From Bacteroidota bacterium (GTDB taxonomy: Bacteria; Bacteroidota; Bacteroidia; Chitinophagales; Chitinophagaceae): a DNA stretch of 59,923 nucleotides. The translations under genes and the position numbers were made by a program. Shown here in pieces: positions 17,941 to 25,255 of this stretch (positions are counted from its first letter, which is position 1; the number at the start of each line of letters is the position of its first letter). The DNA lies in contig JAEWKC010000044.1 in assembly GCA_023386235.1 (NCBI GenBank), positions 1 through 59,923 of the forward strand, written 5' to 3'. A model generated the notes under the pieces. That model did not search any database and was not told where the DNA came from. It was given only the letters and a program-made list of their open reading frames with translations.

Positions 17941-18420
17941 ATGAGAGGGTTGGACGATGAAGAAATTATGCAACCAGAATTGATCAAAGGCGGAATATAC
18001 AAAGATGAACGCGGCTCATTAAAATACAACAATGATTTTGATGCGGCTGCCATAAAGCGTTTTTATATTATTGAAAACAGGGACACTGATTTTGTCAGAG
18101 GCTGGCAGGGGCATGAGATAGAACAGCGTTGGTTTTCCGCAGTTTCAGGCAGCTTCAGCATTAAACTGATGGCTATAGATAACTGGCAGCAACCCGGTAA
18201 AGATCTGCCACAGAGAAACTTTACAATACACTCAGGAGATTTAGACATTTTATATTGCCCGCCGGGATATGTGTCAGCTATTCAGGCTTTAGAACCAGGA
18301 TCAAGGTTGCTTGTTATGGCAGATTATTTACTGAATGTTACCAAAGACGAGCACCGGTATCCGTTGGAATATTTTTTGAGTAGCGATCAGCAATCAGCAA
18401 TCAGTGGTACAAATTACTAA
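17941..18420 (+). CDS. WxcM-like cupin (putative sugar epimerase/isomerase)
   Basis: A small (150-159 residues) single-domain cupin resembling the WxcM/FdtA group of sugar-nucleotide isomerases. Seen: ERGSLKYNNDFD near the start, FYIIENRD, RGWQGHEIEQRWFSAVSGSF, and CPPGYVSAIQAL, giving one His (in GWQGHE) in the usual place. ATG at 17941 gives 159 residues; the ATG at 17968 (150 residues) aligns better with the start of the conserved part. It lies between capE and capF, so it may act on, or bind, a keto intermediate of that module. The 3' end runs into a short-repeat spacer that supplies its last codons. Confidence 0.72.
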   Translation: MRGLDDEEIMQPELIKGGIYKDERGSLKYNNDFDAAAIKRFYIIENRDTDFVRGWQGHEIEQRWFSAVSGSFSIKLMAIDNWQQPGKDLPQRNFTIHSGDLDILYCPPGYVSAIQALEPGSRLLVMADYLLNVTKDEHRYPLEYFLSSDQQSAISGTNY

Positions 18421-18499
18421 TCACCAATTACTAATCACTAATCACCAGTCACTAGTTTCCAACCACCATTCACAATCATCAAACCAATCACTAATAAAA
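18385..18499. repeat. Low-complexity AATCAC-word spacer between cupin gene and capF
   Basis: Degenerate short words such as CAATCAG, ATTACTAATCACC and AATCACTA follow one another from the last codons of the cupin gene to the capF start. A reading frame through it looks like an N-terminal extension of CapF but is repeat translation rich in N, H, Q and S. Related words occur at 23150-23195. Confidence 0.7.
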
Positions 18500-19618
18500 A
18501 TGTTACGCATAGGCATCACAGGTCAAGAAGGTTTTGTAGGAACTTATTTATACAATACACTTGGATTGTACCCGGAAGAATTTGAAAGAGTACCCTATGA
18601 TATTTCTTTTTTCGGAGATGATAAAGCATTGGAGACATTTGTTGGTCAATGCGATGTAATTGTACATTTGGCAGCTATGAACCGCCACCCCGATCCGCAG
18701 GTGATATATGATACGAATATCAGCCTGGTTCAAAAGCTGATCAATGCTTTGGAGCGTACAGGTTCTAAGGCGCACATCTTGTTTTCATCATCTTCTCAGG
18801 AGCAGCGCGAAAATCTGTATGGCAAGTCTAAAAAAGAAGGACGGGAAATGCTGGCATTGTGGGCGCAAAAAAATGGTGGATTATTTACAGGCCTGGTAAT
18901 ACCTAACGTATTTGGCCCTTTTGGTTTGCCAAATTACAACTCTTTTATTGCTACTTTTTGTCATAAACTTACACATGGGGAGTTACCCGAAGTACAACAG
19001 GATGCAGAAGTAAGCCTGATCTATGTCGGCGAGCTGGTAAATAAAATAATTGGCCGCATAAGATCGCGCGAAACAAATGAAGCATACATAATACCTCATA
19101 CCTCCACCAATAAGGTAACTGAAGTTTTGCAAAAATTAAACTATTTTAAATCCAGCTATTTTGATAAAGGCGAGATACCGGAGTTGAAGACGACGTTTGA
19201 TCTCAATTTGTTTAATACCTTCCGGTCATACATCGATTTAAAAGATTATTTTCCACGAAAGTTTGTTCAGCATACAGATCACAGGGGAGCATTTGTAGAG
19301 ATAGTAAGATTAGGTATAGGAGGACAATGTTCTTTTTCTACCACAGTTCCGGGTATTACCAGAGGAAACCATTATCATACCAGAAAAATCGAACGTTTTG
19401 CGGTGATAAAAGGAAAAGCATTAATTCAACTAAGAAAAATTGATACTGATGAGGTATTGGAGTTTTATATTGACGGAGAGGACCCCGCTTATGTTGACAT
19501 GCCAATATGGTACACGCATAATATTAAAAATATAGGAGAAGAAGAGCTATTTACAGTTTTTTGGATAAACGAACCATATAATCTTGAAGACGCCGATACC
19601 TATTTTGAAGAAGTATAA
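18500..19618 (+). CDS. capF: UDP-2-acetamido-2,6-dideoxy-hexulose reductase/epimerase CapF
   Basis: Second step of UDP-L-FucNAc synthesis: C3 epimerisation and NAD(P)H reduction of the CapE product. With the ATG at 18500 the protein has 372 residues, as in the known CapF, and starts with the cofactor loop MLRIGITGQEGFVGTYL. Residues up to about 240 are an SDR domain (VIHLAAMNRH, SSSSQEQRENLYGKSKKEGR with Tyr and Lys). The C-terminal 120 residues are a cupin (DHRGAFVEIV, GITRGNHYHTRKIERFAVIKG). The longer upstream frame is the repeat spacer. Two-domain layout matches Staphylococcus aureus CapF. Confidence 0.94.
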   Translation: MLRIGITGQEGFVGTYLYNTLGLYPEEFERVPYDISFFGDDKALETFVGQCDVIVHLAAMNRHPDPQVIYDTNISLVQKLINALERTGSKAHILFSSSSQEQRENLYGKSKKEGREMLALWAQKNGGLFTGLVIPNVFGPFGLPNYNSFIATFCHKLTHGELPEVQQDAEVSLIYVGELVNKIIGRIRSRETNEAYIIPHTSTNKVTEVLQKLNYFKSSYFDKGEIPELKTTFDLNLFNTFRSYIDLKDYFPRKFVQHTDHRGAFVEIVRLGIGGQCSFSTTVPGITRGNHYHTRKIERFAVIKGKALIQLRKIDTDEVLEFYIDGEDPAYVDMPIWYTHNIKNIGEEELFTVFWINEPYNLEDADTYFEEV

Positions 19619-19627
19619 AATTAATTT

Positions 19628-20764
19628 ATGAAAAAATTAAAAGTGATGACGGTAGTAGGAACCCGTCCTGAAATAATAAGATTATCAAGAGTATTATCGA
19701 CATTGGATGCTTCAGAAGCTATAGAACACACCTTAGTGCATACGGGCCAGAATTATGATTATGAGCTAAACCAGGTATTTTTTGAAGACCTTGGCTTACG
19801 CAAACCGGATCATTTTTTAGAAGCGGCCGGAAAAAATGCTACCGAAACAGTAGGCAATATTTTAATAAAGATCGATCCCTTGCTTGAGGAGCTGCAGCCT
19901 GATGCTTTCCTTGTTTTGGGAGACACCAACAGTTGCCTCTGTGCCATCCCCGCTAAGAAGCGCCATATTCCCGTCTTTCACATGGAAGCGGGTAACCGCT
20001 GTTTCGACCAACGCGTACCCGAAGAAACCAATCGTAAAATTGTAGATCATACAGCAGACGTTAATCTAACATATAGCGATATTGCAAGAGAGTATTTATT
20101 AAGGGAAGGGTTGCCTGCAGACAGGATTATTAAGACAGGGTCGCCCATGTATGAAGTGCTGCATCATTACCTGCCGCAGATAGAAGCCTCTGATGTTTTC
20201 ACAAGATTGAATCTTGAGAAAGGAAATTATTTTGTAGTATCCTCTCACAGGGAAGAAAACATCAATTCCGAGAAAAACTTTAACGGACTTATCGAAAGCC
20301 TGAATACCATTGCTGATCAATATCATATGCCGATAATCGTTTCTACGCACCCGCGCACCAGGAATATGATTGAGAAAATGAAAGTACAGGTCAGAAATGA
20401 AGTGCAATTCCTGAAACCATTGGGCTTTCACGATTACAACGCATTACAGAAAAACGCTTATGCTGTTTTGTCGGATAGCGGTACCATTTCTGAAGAAAGT
20501 TCCATTCTCAATTTTCGTGCATTAAATATCCGTGAGGCACACGAAAGGCCGGAAGCTATGGAAGAGACTTCGGTAATGATGGTAGGCCTTTCACCTGAAA
20601 GAATTATGCAGGGCCTGGTACAATTGCAGCAGCAGGAAGTAGGGGAAAGCAGGAATTTCAGGAGAGTGGCAGATTATTCCATGCCAAATGTATCGGAGAA
20701 AGTTGTAAGAATAATTATATCATATACCGATTATATAAAAAGAGTTGTTTGGAGTGAAAAGTAA
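19628..20764 (+). CDS. capG: UDP-HexNAc 2-epimerase CapG (WecB-like)
   Basis: Non-hydrolysing UDP-N-acetylhexosamine 2-epimerase; third step that yields UDP-L-FucNAc from the talosamine form. The 378-residue protein has the family motifs VVGTRPEIIRLSRV at the start, HTGQNYDYELNQVFF, VLGDTNSCL, HMEAGNRCFD, and SDSGTISEESS in the C-terminal UDP-binding half. It follows capF by 9 bases. Context points to CapG rather than the ManNAc-forming WecB, although the sequence alone cannot separate them. Confidence 0.93.
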   Translation: MKKLKVMTVVGTRPEIIRLSRVLSTLDASEAIEHTLVHTGQNYDYELNQVFFEDLGLRKPDHFLEAAGKNATETVGNILIKIDPLLEELQPDAFLVLGDTNSCLCAIPAKKRHIPVFHMEAGNRCFDQRVPEETNRKIVDHTADVNLTYSDIAREYLLREGLPADRIIKTGSPMYEVLHHYLPQIEASDVFTRLNLEKGNYFVVSSHREENINSEKNFNGLIESLNTIADQYHMPIIVSTHPRTRNMIEKMKVQVRNEVQFLKPLGFHDYNALQKNAYAVLSDSGTISEESSILNFRALNIREAHERPEAMEETSVMMVGLSPERIMQGLVQLQQQEVGESRNFRRVADYSMPNVSEKVVRIIISYTDYIKRVVWSEK

Positions 20765-21974
20765 TAAAGAAAGGCTATGGATTATTACTGAGTTGTTTTA
20801 CCCGGAAGAAACGTCTACGTCATTTATCCTCTCAAAAATTGCAAATAAACTTTCGGATAAATATGATGTAAAAGTTCTATGTGGTTACCCGACTTATGAT
20901 AAGAATTCGCGCAAACCGTCTTTTGAGATCAGCGATACGATAGATATAAAGCGAATTAAATCATTTGCCGGAAGTAAAGACAAAATTATACATCGCATGC
21001 TACGGTTTATGACATTAAGTATTGCCTTATGTTGGAGCGCTATGATCAACATCAGAAAGAGTGATAAGGTTTTTATAGTAACTAATCCGGCGCCATTGTT
21101 GGTGCTTATCAGTCTTCTAAAAAAAATAAAAAGGTTTGAATTAAATGTATTGGTTCACGATGTTTTCCCGGAAAATACTATTCCTGCGGGTATAATCAAA
21201 AGCAAAAAATCTTTTTTCTATAAAATTCTGAAAGCCATATTTGACAAGGCATACGGAAATGCAAGCAGGTTAATTGTATTAGGCAGGGATATGAAATCGA
21301 TAATGGAAAAAAAATTACAATTCAAATCTTTACAACCGGAAATAGTGATAGTTCCCAATTGGGGAGATACAATAAATATTCAGGCTTTACCCAAAAATAC
21401 CTTCATCAGAAATGATGAAAATGCTGCTAAAAAGATTGTATTTCAATATGCCGGAAATATGGGAAGAGTTCAAGGGTTGCTTGAGTTATTGGATATAATA
21501 AGCAAAGTTAACAATGATAAAATTTGTTTTGATTTTATAGGTGATGGTGCAGTAAAAAATGATATGATTGATTTTGTAAGGCATAATAAAATGATGCATA
21601 AGGTAAGCTTTTATCCGCCTTACCGCAGAGATGAGCAACAGGAAGTCTTAGGAAAATGTGATGTGGCTATAATTACATTAGCTAAAGGAATGAAAGGGCT
21701 GGGAGTGCCTTCTAAAACCTATAATATTTTATCTGCAGGAAAGCCTGTTTTATTTATCGGTGATGAAGATAGTGAAATTAGTATGCTTGTGAGAGAGCAT
21801 GAAATTGGTTATACATTTGTTGCTGATGATACACTTGGATTATATAATTTTTTTAATTCACTCACAGAAAGTGATCTTTTGAAACTAAAGCTAATGGGCA
21901 AAAAATCGAGAGAAATTGCAGAACAATATTATTCCGAAGATAAGGTGCTTGAAAAGTTTTATGAAATATTGTAA
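20754..21974 (+). CDS. wbuB: Glycosyltransferase, WbuB-like (putative FucNAc transferase)
   Basis: GT4-type glycosyltransferase. ITELFYPEETSTSFILSKIA near the start is the signature of WbuB, linked to L-FucNAc transfer in Escherichia coli O26, and the gene sits directly after capE-capF-capG, so it probably uses UDP-L-FucNAc. The donor domain is visible in FQYAGNMGRVQGL, FIGDGAVKNDM, and GLGVPSKTYNILSAGKPVLF. I prefer the GTG at 20754 (about 406 residues), which overlaps the capG stop by 11 bases; a TTG at 20745 is the alternative. Functional assignment is by context and motif. Confidence 0.82.
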   Translation: MKSNKERLWIITELFYPEETSTSFILSKIANKLSDKYDVKVLCGYPTYDKNSRKPSFEISDTIDIKRIKSFAGSKDKIIHRMLRFMTLSIALCWSAMINIRKSDKVFIVTNPAPLLVLISLLKKIKRFELNVLVHDVFPENTIPAGIIKSKKSFFYKILKAIFDKAYGNASRLIVLGRDMKSIMEKKLQFKSLQPEIVIVPNWGDTINIQALPKNTFIRNDENAAKKIVFQYAGNMGRVQGLLELLDIISKVNNDKICFDFIGDGAVKNDMIDFVRHNKMMHKVSFYPPYRRDEQQEVLGKCDVAIITLAKGMKGLGVPSKTYNILSAGKPVLFIGDEDSEISMLVREHEIGYTFVADDTLGLYNFFNSLTESDLLKLKLMGKKSREIAEQYYSEDKVLEKFYEIL

Positions 21975-22004
21975 AGTGTATCAAATTAATAAATTATTGT
22001 AAAA

Positions 22005-22058
22005 GGAATAGCCATAAGTGAAGTTGAAAACCAACCGAATGGTTATATGGCGTATTCC
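22005..22058 (+). other. Structured intergenic element (nested inverted repeats)
   Basis: GGAATAGCCATA (22005-22016) pairs with TATGGCGTATTCC (22046-22058) with one bulged base, and inside it AACCA (22029-22033) pairs with TGGTT (22040-22044). No T-run follows, so it is not a plain terminator. It lies between the WbuB-like gene and the reductase gene. Confidence 0.5.
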
Positions 22059-22089
22059 ATGTGACCATTAAAAACTCAAATATACACAC

Positions 22090-22989
22090 ATGAAATCTCT
22101 ACTTTTCACAGGTGCATCTGGTTTTTTGGGAGAAAACGTCAAACCTCTTTTAAGAAATAGGTATGAAGTTACTACCGCAGGATTGACGGATGAAGATGAT
22201 TATAAAATAAATTTAGCTGAAGAGATTCCTGCTTTTGATAAGAAATACGATATTATTTTGCATGCAGCAGGAAAGGCTCATTCTGTCCCTAAAACAGAAA
22301 ATGAAAAGAAAGTATTTTTTCAGGTGAACTTTGAAGGCACAAAAAATCTCTGTACCGGGTTGGAGAAGTCGGGTCTGCCAAATTCATTTATATTTATTAG
22401 TACTGTTGCTGTTTACGGATGCGAAAAAGGTGAGAATATTACAGAAAATCATCCATTGGATGGGACGTCCCCATACGCCTTAAGTAAAAAACAGGCGGAA
22501 GAATTCCTAACACAATGGTGCTCTAAACATGGTATAACGCTGGCTATTATCCGGCCTTCTCTTGTTGCAGGGCCAAATGCGCCTGGCAATCTTGGAGCAA
22601 TGGTAAACGGTATAAGGTCGGGAAAATATTTAAGCATTGCAGGTGGAAAGGCGAGGAAAAGTGTATTGATGGTAGAAGATATTGCTAATATAATCCCTGC
22701 GCTGGCGCAAAAAGGCGGTATTTATAACGTTTGCGATGATACTCAACCTACTTTTCGTCAATTAGAAATTCTTATATCACATCAGTTGAATAAAAAATTA
22801 CCGATAAATATTCCATATTGGCTGGCGAAGTCAATAGCTATAATGGGAGACGTTTTAGGTGATAAGGCGCCAATTAACTCTCTTAAATTAGAAAAGATAA
22901 CTCAATCTCTGACTTTTAGCAATGAGAGAGCAAAACGAGAATTAAGTTGGCAGCCATTGAATGTTTTGGAATATTACAAAATAAGTTAG
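22090..22989 (+). CDS. NAD-dependent 4-keto-sugar reductase/epimerase (WbpV/WreQ-like)
   Basis: A 299-residue extended SDR. The N-terminal loop TGASGFLGENV binds NAD(P); LHAAGKAHSVP and FISTVAVYG, then PYALSKKQAEEFL give the catalytic Ser/Thr, Tyr and Lys; RPSLVAGPNAPGNLG is typical of the WbpV/FnlX/WreQ group that reduces UDP-4-keto-6-deoxy-GlcNAc to UDP-QuiNAc (or its lipid-linked form). The dehydratase that would supply the substrate and the phosphoglycosyl transferase follow next. A generic UDP-glucose 4-epimerase-like activity remains possible. Confidence 0.8.
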   Translation: MKSLLFTGASGFLGENVKPLLRNRYEVTTAGLTDEDDYKINLAEEIPAFDKKYDIILHAAGKAHSVPKTENEKKVFFQVNFEGTKNLCTGLEKSGLPNSFIFISTVAVYGCEKGENITENHPLDGTSPYALSKKQAEEFLTQWCSKHGITLAIIRPSLVAGPNAPGNLGAMVNGIRSGKYLSIAGGKARKSVLMVEDIANIIPALAQKGGIYNVCDDTQPTFRQLEILISHQLNKKLPINIPYWLAKSIAIMGDVLGDKAPINSLKLEKITQSLTFSNERAKRELSWQPLNVLEYYKIS

Positions 22990-23022
22990 TAATTATTTAA
23001 TCTCTAGATTGTTTGATTATAA

Positions 23023-23030
23023 TATCTTTG
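23023..23030 (+). promoter_or_regulatory. -7 promoter element, start of long leader
   Basis: TATCTTTG, followed by C, fits TAnnTTTG. It is about 175 bases upstream of the dehydratase gene at 23204, so the transcript would carry a leader including the hairpin at 23082-23135. Confidence 0.5.
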
Positions 23031-23081
23031 CGCAAACTAAAAATCCATGTTTCATCAAAATTATCGACTATCAGCTAATTA

Positions 23082-23135
23082 GCCTTGATGTCAAGTCAAA
23101 TAATACAATACAATGACTTGATTACAGGTCAAGGC
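23082..23135 (+). other. Long imperfect hairpin in the leader of the dehydratase gene
   Basis: GCCTTGA (23082-23088) pairs with TCAAGGC (23129-23135) and TCAAGTCA (23091-23098) pairs with TGACTTGA (23114-23121), separated by short internal loops and closed by an AT-rich 15-base loop. No poly-T follows. It lies in an otherwise gene-free stretch (22990-23203). A structured 5' leader or a small mobile remnant are both possible. Confidence 0.55.
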
Positions 23136-23203
23136 AATAGTAATCAAAAATCACAATCCATAAATCACTATTCACACCATTCACCATTTAAAATTAAACA
23201 AAA

Positions 23204-24415
23204 ATGTCTCTTTCATTCAACGTAGAAAAATTTGTCGGCCAGCATATTACACATCGCACGGAAAGCCTGTTCAAACCGGATCTGGATGCCCATTATGAAA
23301 CATTCAAAAAAGAAATTGAAGGTAAAAAAGTACTGGTGATCGGTGGTGCAGGCACCATTGGGTCATCTTACATCCGGGCGCTGGTGAAGTATAACCCCGC
23401 TAAACTGATTGTAGTGGACATCAATGAAAACGGGCTGACCGAACTGGTGAGAGACTGCCGCAGCAGGAATGATATTCAGTTGCCGCAGGATTTTAAAACG
23501 TACCCGGTAAACTTCAGCGACAAGGTTTTTACAAAAATATTCCTGCACGAAGGCCCTTTTGATATTGTGGCCAACTTTGCAGCCCATAAGCATGTGCGCT
23601 CTGAAAAAGATATTTATTCCATTGAGGCGATGGTAGATAACAATGTGATCAAAGCAAAAGCATTGCTGGACCTACTGTTGCAATACCCGCCCAAACATTT
23701 CTTCTGCGTGTCGACCGACAAAGCTGCCAACCCTGTAAACGTGATGGGTGCCAGCAAGAAGCTGATGGAAGAAGTGATACTGGCCTATTCTGAAAAATTC
23801 AAGATCACTACCGCGCGCTTTGCGAATGTGGCTTTCTCAAACGGCAGCCTGCTGATAGGATTTGTAGACAGGGTATTGAAGCAGCAACCGCTTTCCTGTC
23901 CGTCTGATGTAAAAAGGTTTTTTGTATCACCCGATGAATCGGGCCAGATATGTTTGTCTGCCTGCATTCTGGGCAATTCCGGTGAAATATTCTTCCCTAA
24001 GCTGGAAGAAGAAACCATGGTGAAATTTGCCGATGTGGTAGAGCCGTTTTTAAAAGAGATTGGTTATGAAATGAAGGCGTGTAATTCTGAGGAAGAAGCA
24101 AGGAATGCTGTGGTAGAAATAAAAGAAGGAAAATATCCTGTGTACTTTTTCTCCAGCAATACCAGCGGCGAAAAATTATACGAAGAGTTTTATACCGATG
24201 AAGAAGAGTTAGACATGGATAGATTTGATTCTTTCGGCGTAGTGAAAAATGCGGAGAGAAAGCAAATGAGTGAATTGGATGGCGTGATCAATGAGCTGGA
24301 AAAAGTTTTTCAATCGGAGAAGGCGGAGAAAAAAGATATCGTCAATGCCCTGGCTAAAATCATTCCCGGCTTTGAACACATTGAAACGGGCATGAGTCTT
24401 GATCAGAAAATGTAA
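23204..24415 (+). CDS. UDP-GlcNAc 4,6-dehydratase, CapD/PglF/WbpM-type
   Basis: A 403-residue soluble dehydratase of the polysaccharide-biosynthesis CapD family. The first 40 residues are a family-specific extension; KKVLVIGGAGTIGSS (cofactor loop GGAGTIG, 47-53) starts the Rossmann domain, NFAAHKHVRSEKD follows, and the active site is STDKAANPVNVMGASK (170-185) with Met181 in place of the SDR tyrosine, as in FlaA1 and PglF. It lacks the membrane domain of WbpM. The product, a 4-keto-6-deoxy-HexNAc nucleotide, would feed the adjacent reductase or the DegT aminotransferase upstream. Confidence 0.9.
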   Translation: MSLSFNVEKFVGQHITHRTESLFKPDLDAHYETFKKEIEGKKVLVIGGAGTIGSSYIRALVKYNPAKLIVVDINENGLTELVRDCRSRNDIQLPQDFKTYPVNFSDKVFTKIFLHEGPFDIVANFAAHKHVRSEKDIYSIEAMVDNNVIKAKALLDLLLQYPPKHFFCVSTDKAANPVNVMGASKKLMEEVILAYSEKFKITTARFANVAFSNGSLLIGFVDRVLKQQPLSCPSDVKRFFVSPDESGQICLSACILGNSGEIFFPKLEEETMVKFADVVEPFLKEIGYEMKACNSEEEARNAVVEIKEGKYPVYFFSSNTSGEKLYEEFYTDEEELDMDRFDSFGVVKNAERKQMSELDGVINELEKVFQSEKAEKKDIVNALAKIIPGFEHIETGMSLDQKM

Positions 24416-24438
24416 TAATCATTAATTTAAAAAAAATC

Positions 24439-24456
24439 CCTCTCCTTTAGGAGAGG
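24439..24456. repeat. Short palindrome related to repeat unit B
   Basis: CCTCTCCTTTAGGAGAGG is a perfect 8-bp stem with a 2-base centre, 12 bases before the sugar transferase start. It resembles the CCTTCTCC...GGAGAAGG core of unit B and may be a remnant; a hairpin here could also affect translation of the next gene. Confidence 0.6.
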
Positions 24457-24467
24457 TTAGGTAACGT

Positions 24468-25130
24468 ATGTATCCATTTTTCAAACGTCTTTTTGATGTC
24501 CTTGTTTCAGGCATTGCATTTATTATTTTATTGCCATTCATGATTCCCATAGTGATCATTCTATTGCTGACGGGGGAGCATCATGTATTCTATTTACAAA
24601 AAAGAATCGGCTATAAAAACAGGTATTTCAATATTATCAAGTTTGCTACCATGCTGAAAAACAGTCCGAATATGGGAACCGGCCTGATTACTGTCCGGAA
24701 AGATCCGCGTTTGTTACCGATAGGTGGTTTTTTGCGTATGACTAAAATAAATGAACTGCCTCAAATATTGAATGTACTGAAAGGAGACATGAGCATTGTT
24801 GGTCCCAGACCGTTGGTAGATAAAACTTTCAATGCTTACCCGATCGAAGTTCGTGAAAGGATCTATGATTCAAAGCCCGGCATTACCGGCATCGGTTCTA
24901 TTGTTTTCCGGGATGAGGAAGAATTGCTTACCAATACTAAAATGGACAGAACGGAATATTACAATACCGTAATAGCCCCTTACAAAGGTGAATTGGAAAT
25001 GTGGTATAACACACACAGAAGCTTTAGCGTGGATATGTGGATCATATTTCTTACAGCTTGGGCTATCATCAAACCGGACAGTCAATTGCATTATAAAGTA
25101 TTTAAAGACTTGCCCAAACGAGAATTATAA
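24468..25130 (+). CDS. Monotopic phosphoglycosyl transferase (bacterial sugar transferase)
   Basis: Initiating enzyme that moves a sugar-1-phosphate from a UDP-sugar to undecaprenyl phosphate at the inner membrane. The 220 residues include one N-terminal hydrophobic re-entrant helix (about 8-35), the basic motif QKRIGYKNRYF, LITVRKDPRLLPIGGFLR, and INELPQILNVLKGDMSIVGP then RPL. The canonical Asp-Glu dyad is Asn95-Glu96 here. The C-terminus has GITGIGSIVFRDEEELL in place of the commoner GITGWAQV. Its place after the CapD-type gene suggests the first sugar is derived from that dehydratase's product. Confidence 0.92.
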   Translation: MYPFFKRLFDVLVSGIAFIILLPFMIPIVIILLLTGEHHVFYLQKRIGYKNRYFNIIKFATMLKNSPNMGTGLITVRKDPRLLPIGGFLRMTKINELPQILNVLKGDMSIVGPRPLVDKTFNAYPIEVRERIYDSKPGITGIGSIVFRDEEELLTNTKMDRTEYYNTVIAPYKGELEMWYNTHRSFSVDMWIIFLTAWAIIKPDSQLHYKVFKDLPKREL

Positions 25131-25255
25131 AAATATTTCACTTTTTTTATTTTACAAGTTTTTAGCATCGCATCATATATTTAGTAAAATAAATATATGT
25201 GTTTTGCGTTTTATATATACTGAATGATAAATATAACCCGTATGTAGATAATTTT

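Noticed and set aside
18404..18499. N-terminal extension of CapF
   Set aside because: The extra 32 residues are translation of the low-complexity AATCAC-type spacer; the cofactor loop begins at the ATG at 18500.
16876..24415. Flagellin-type FlaA1/pseudaminic acid pathway
   Set aside because: Two FlaA1-like dehydratases are present but no PseC, PseH or PseI gene; CapF and CapG next to the first point to UDP-L-FucNAc.
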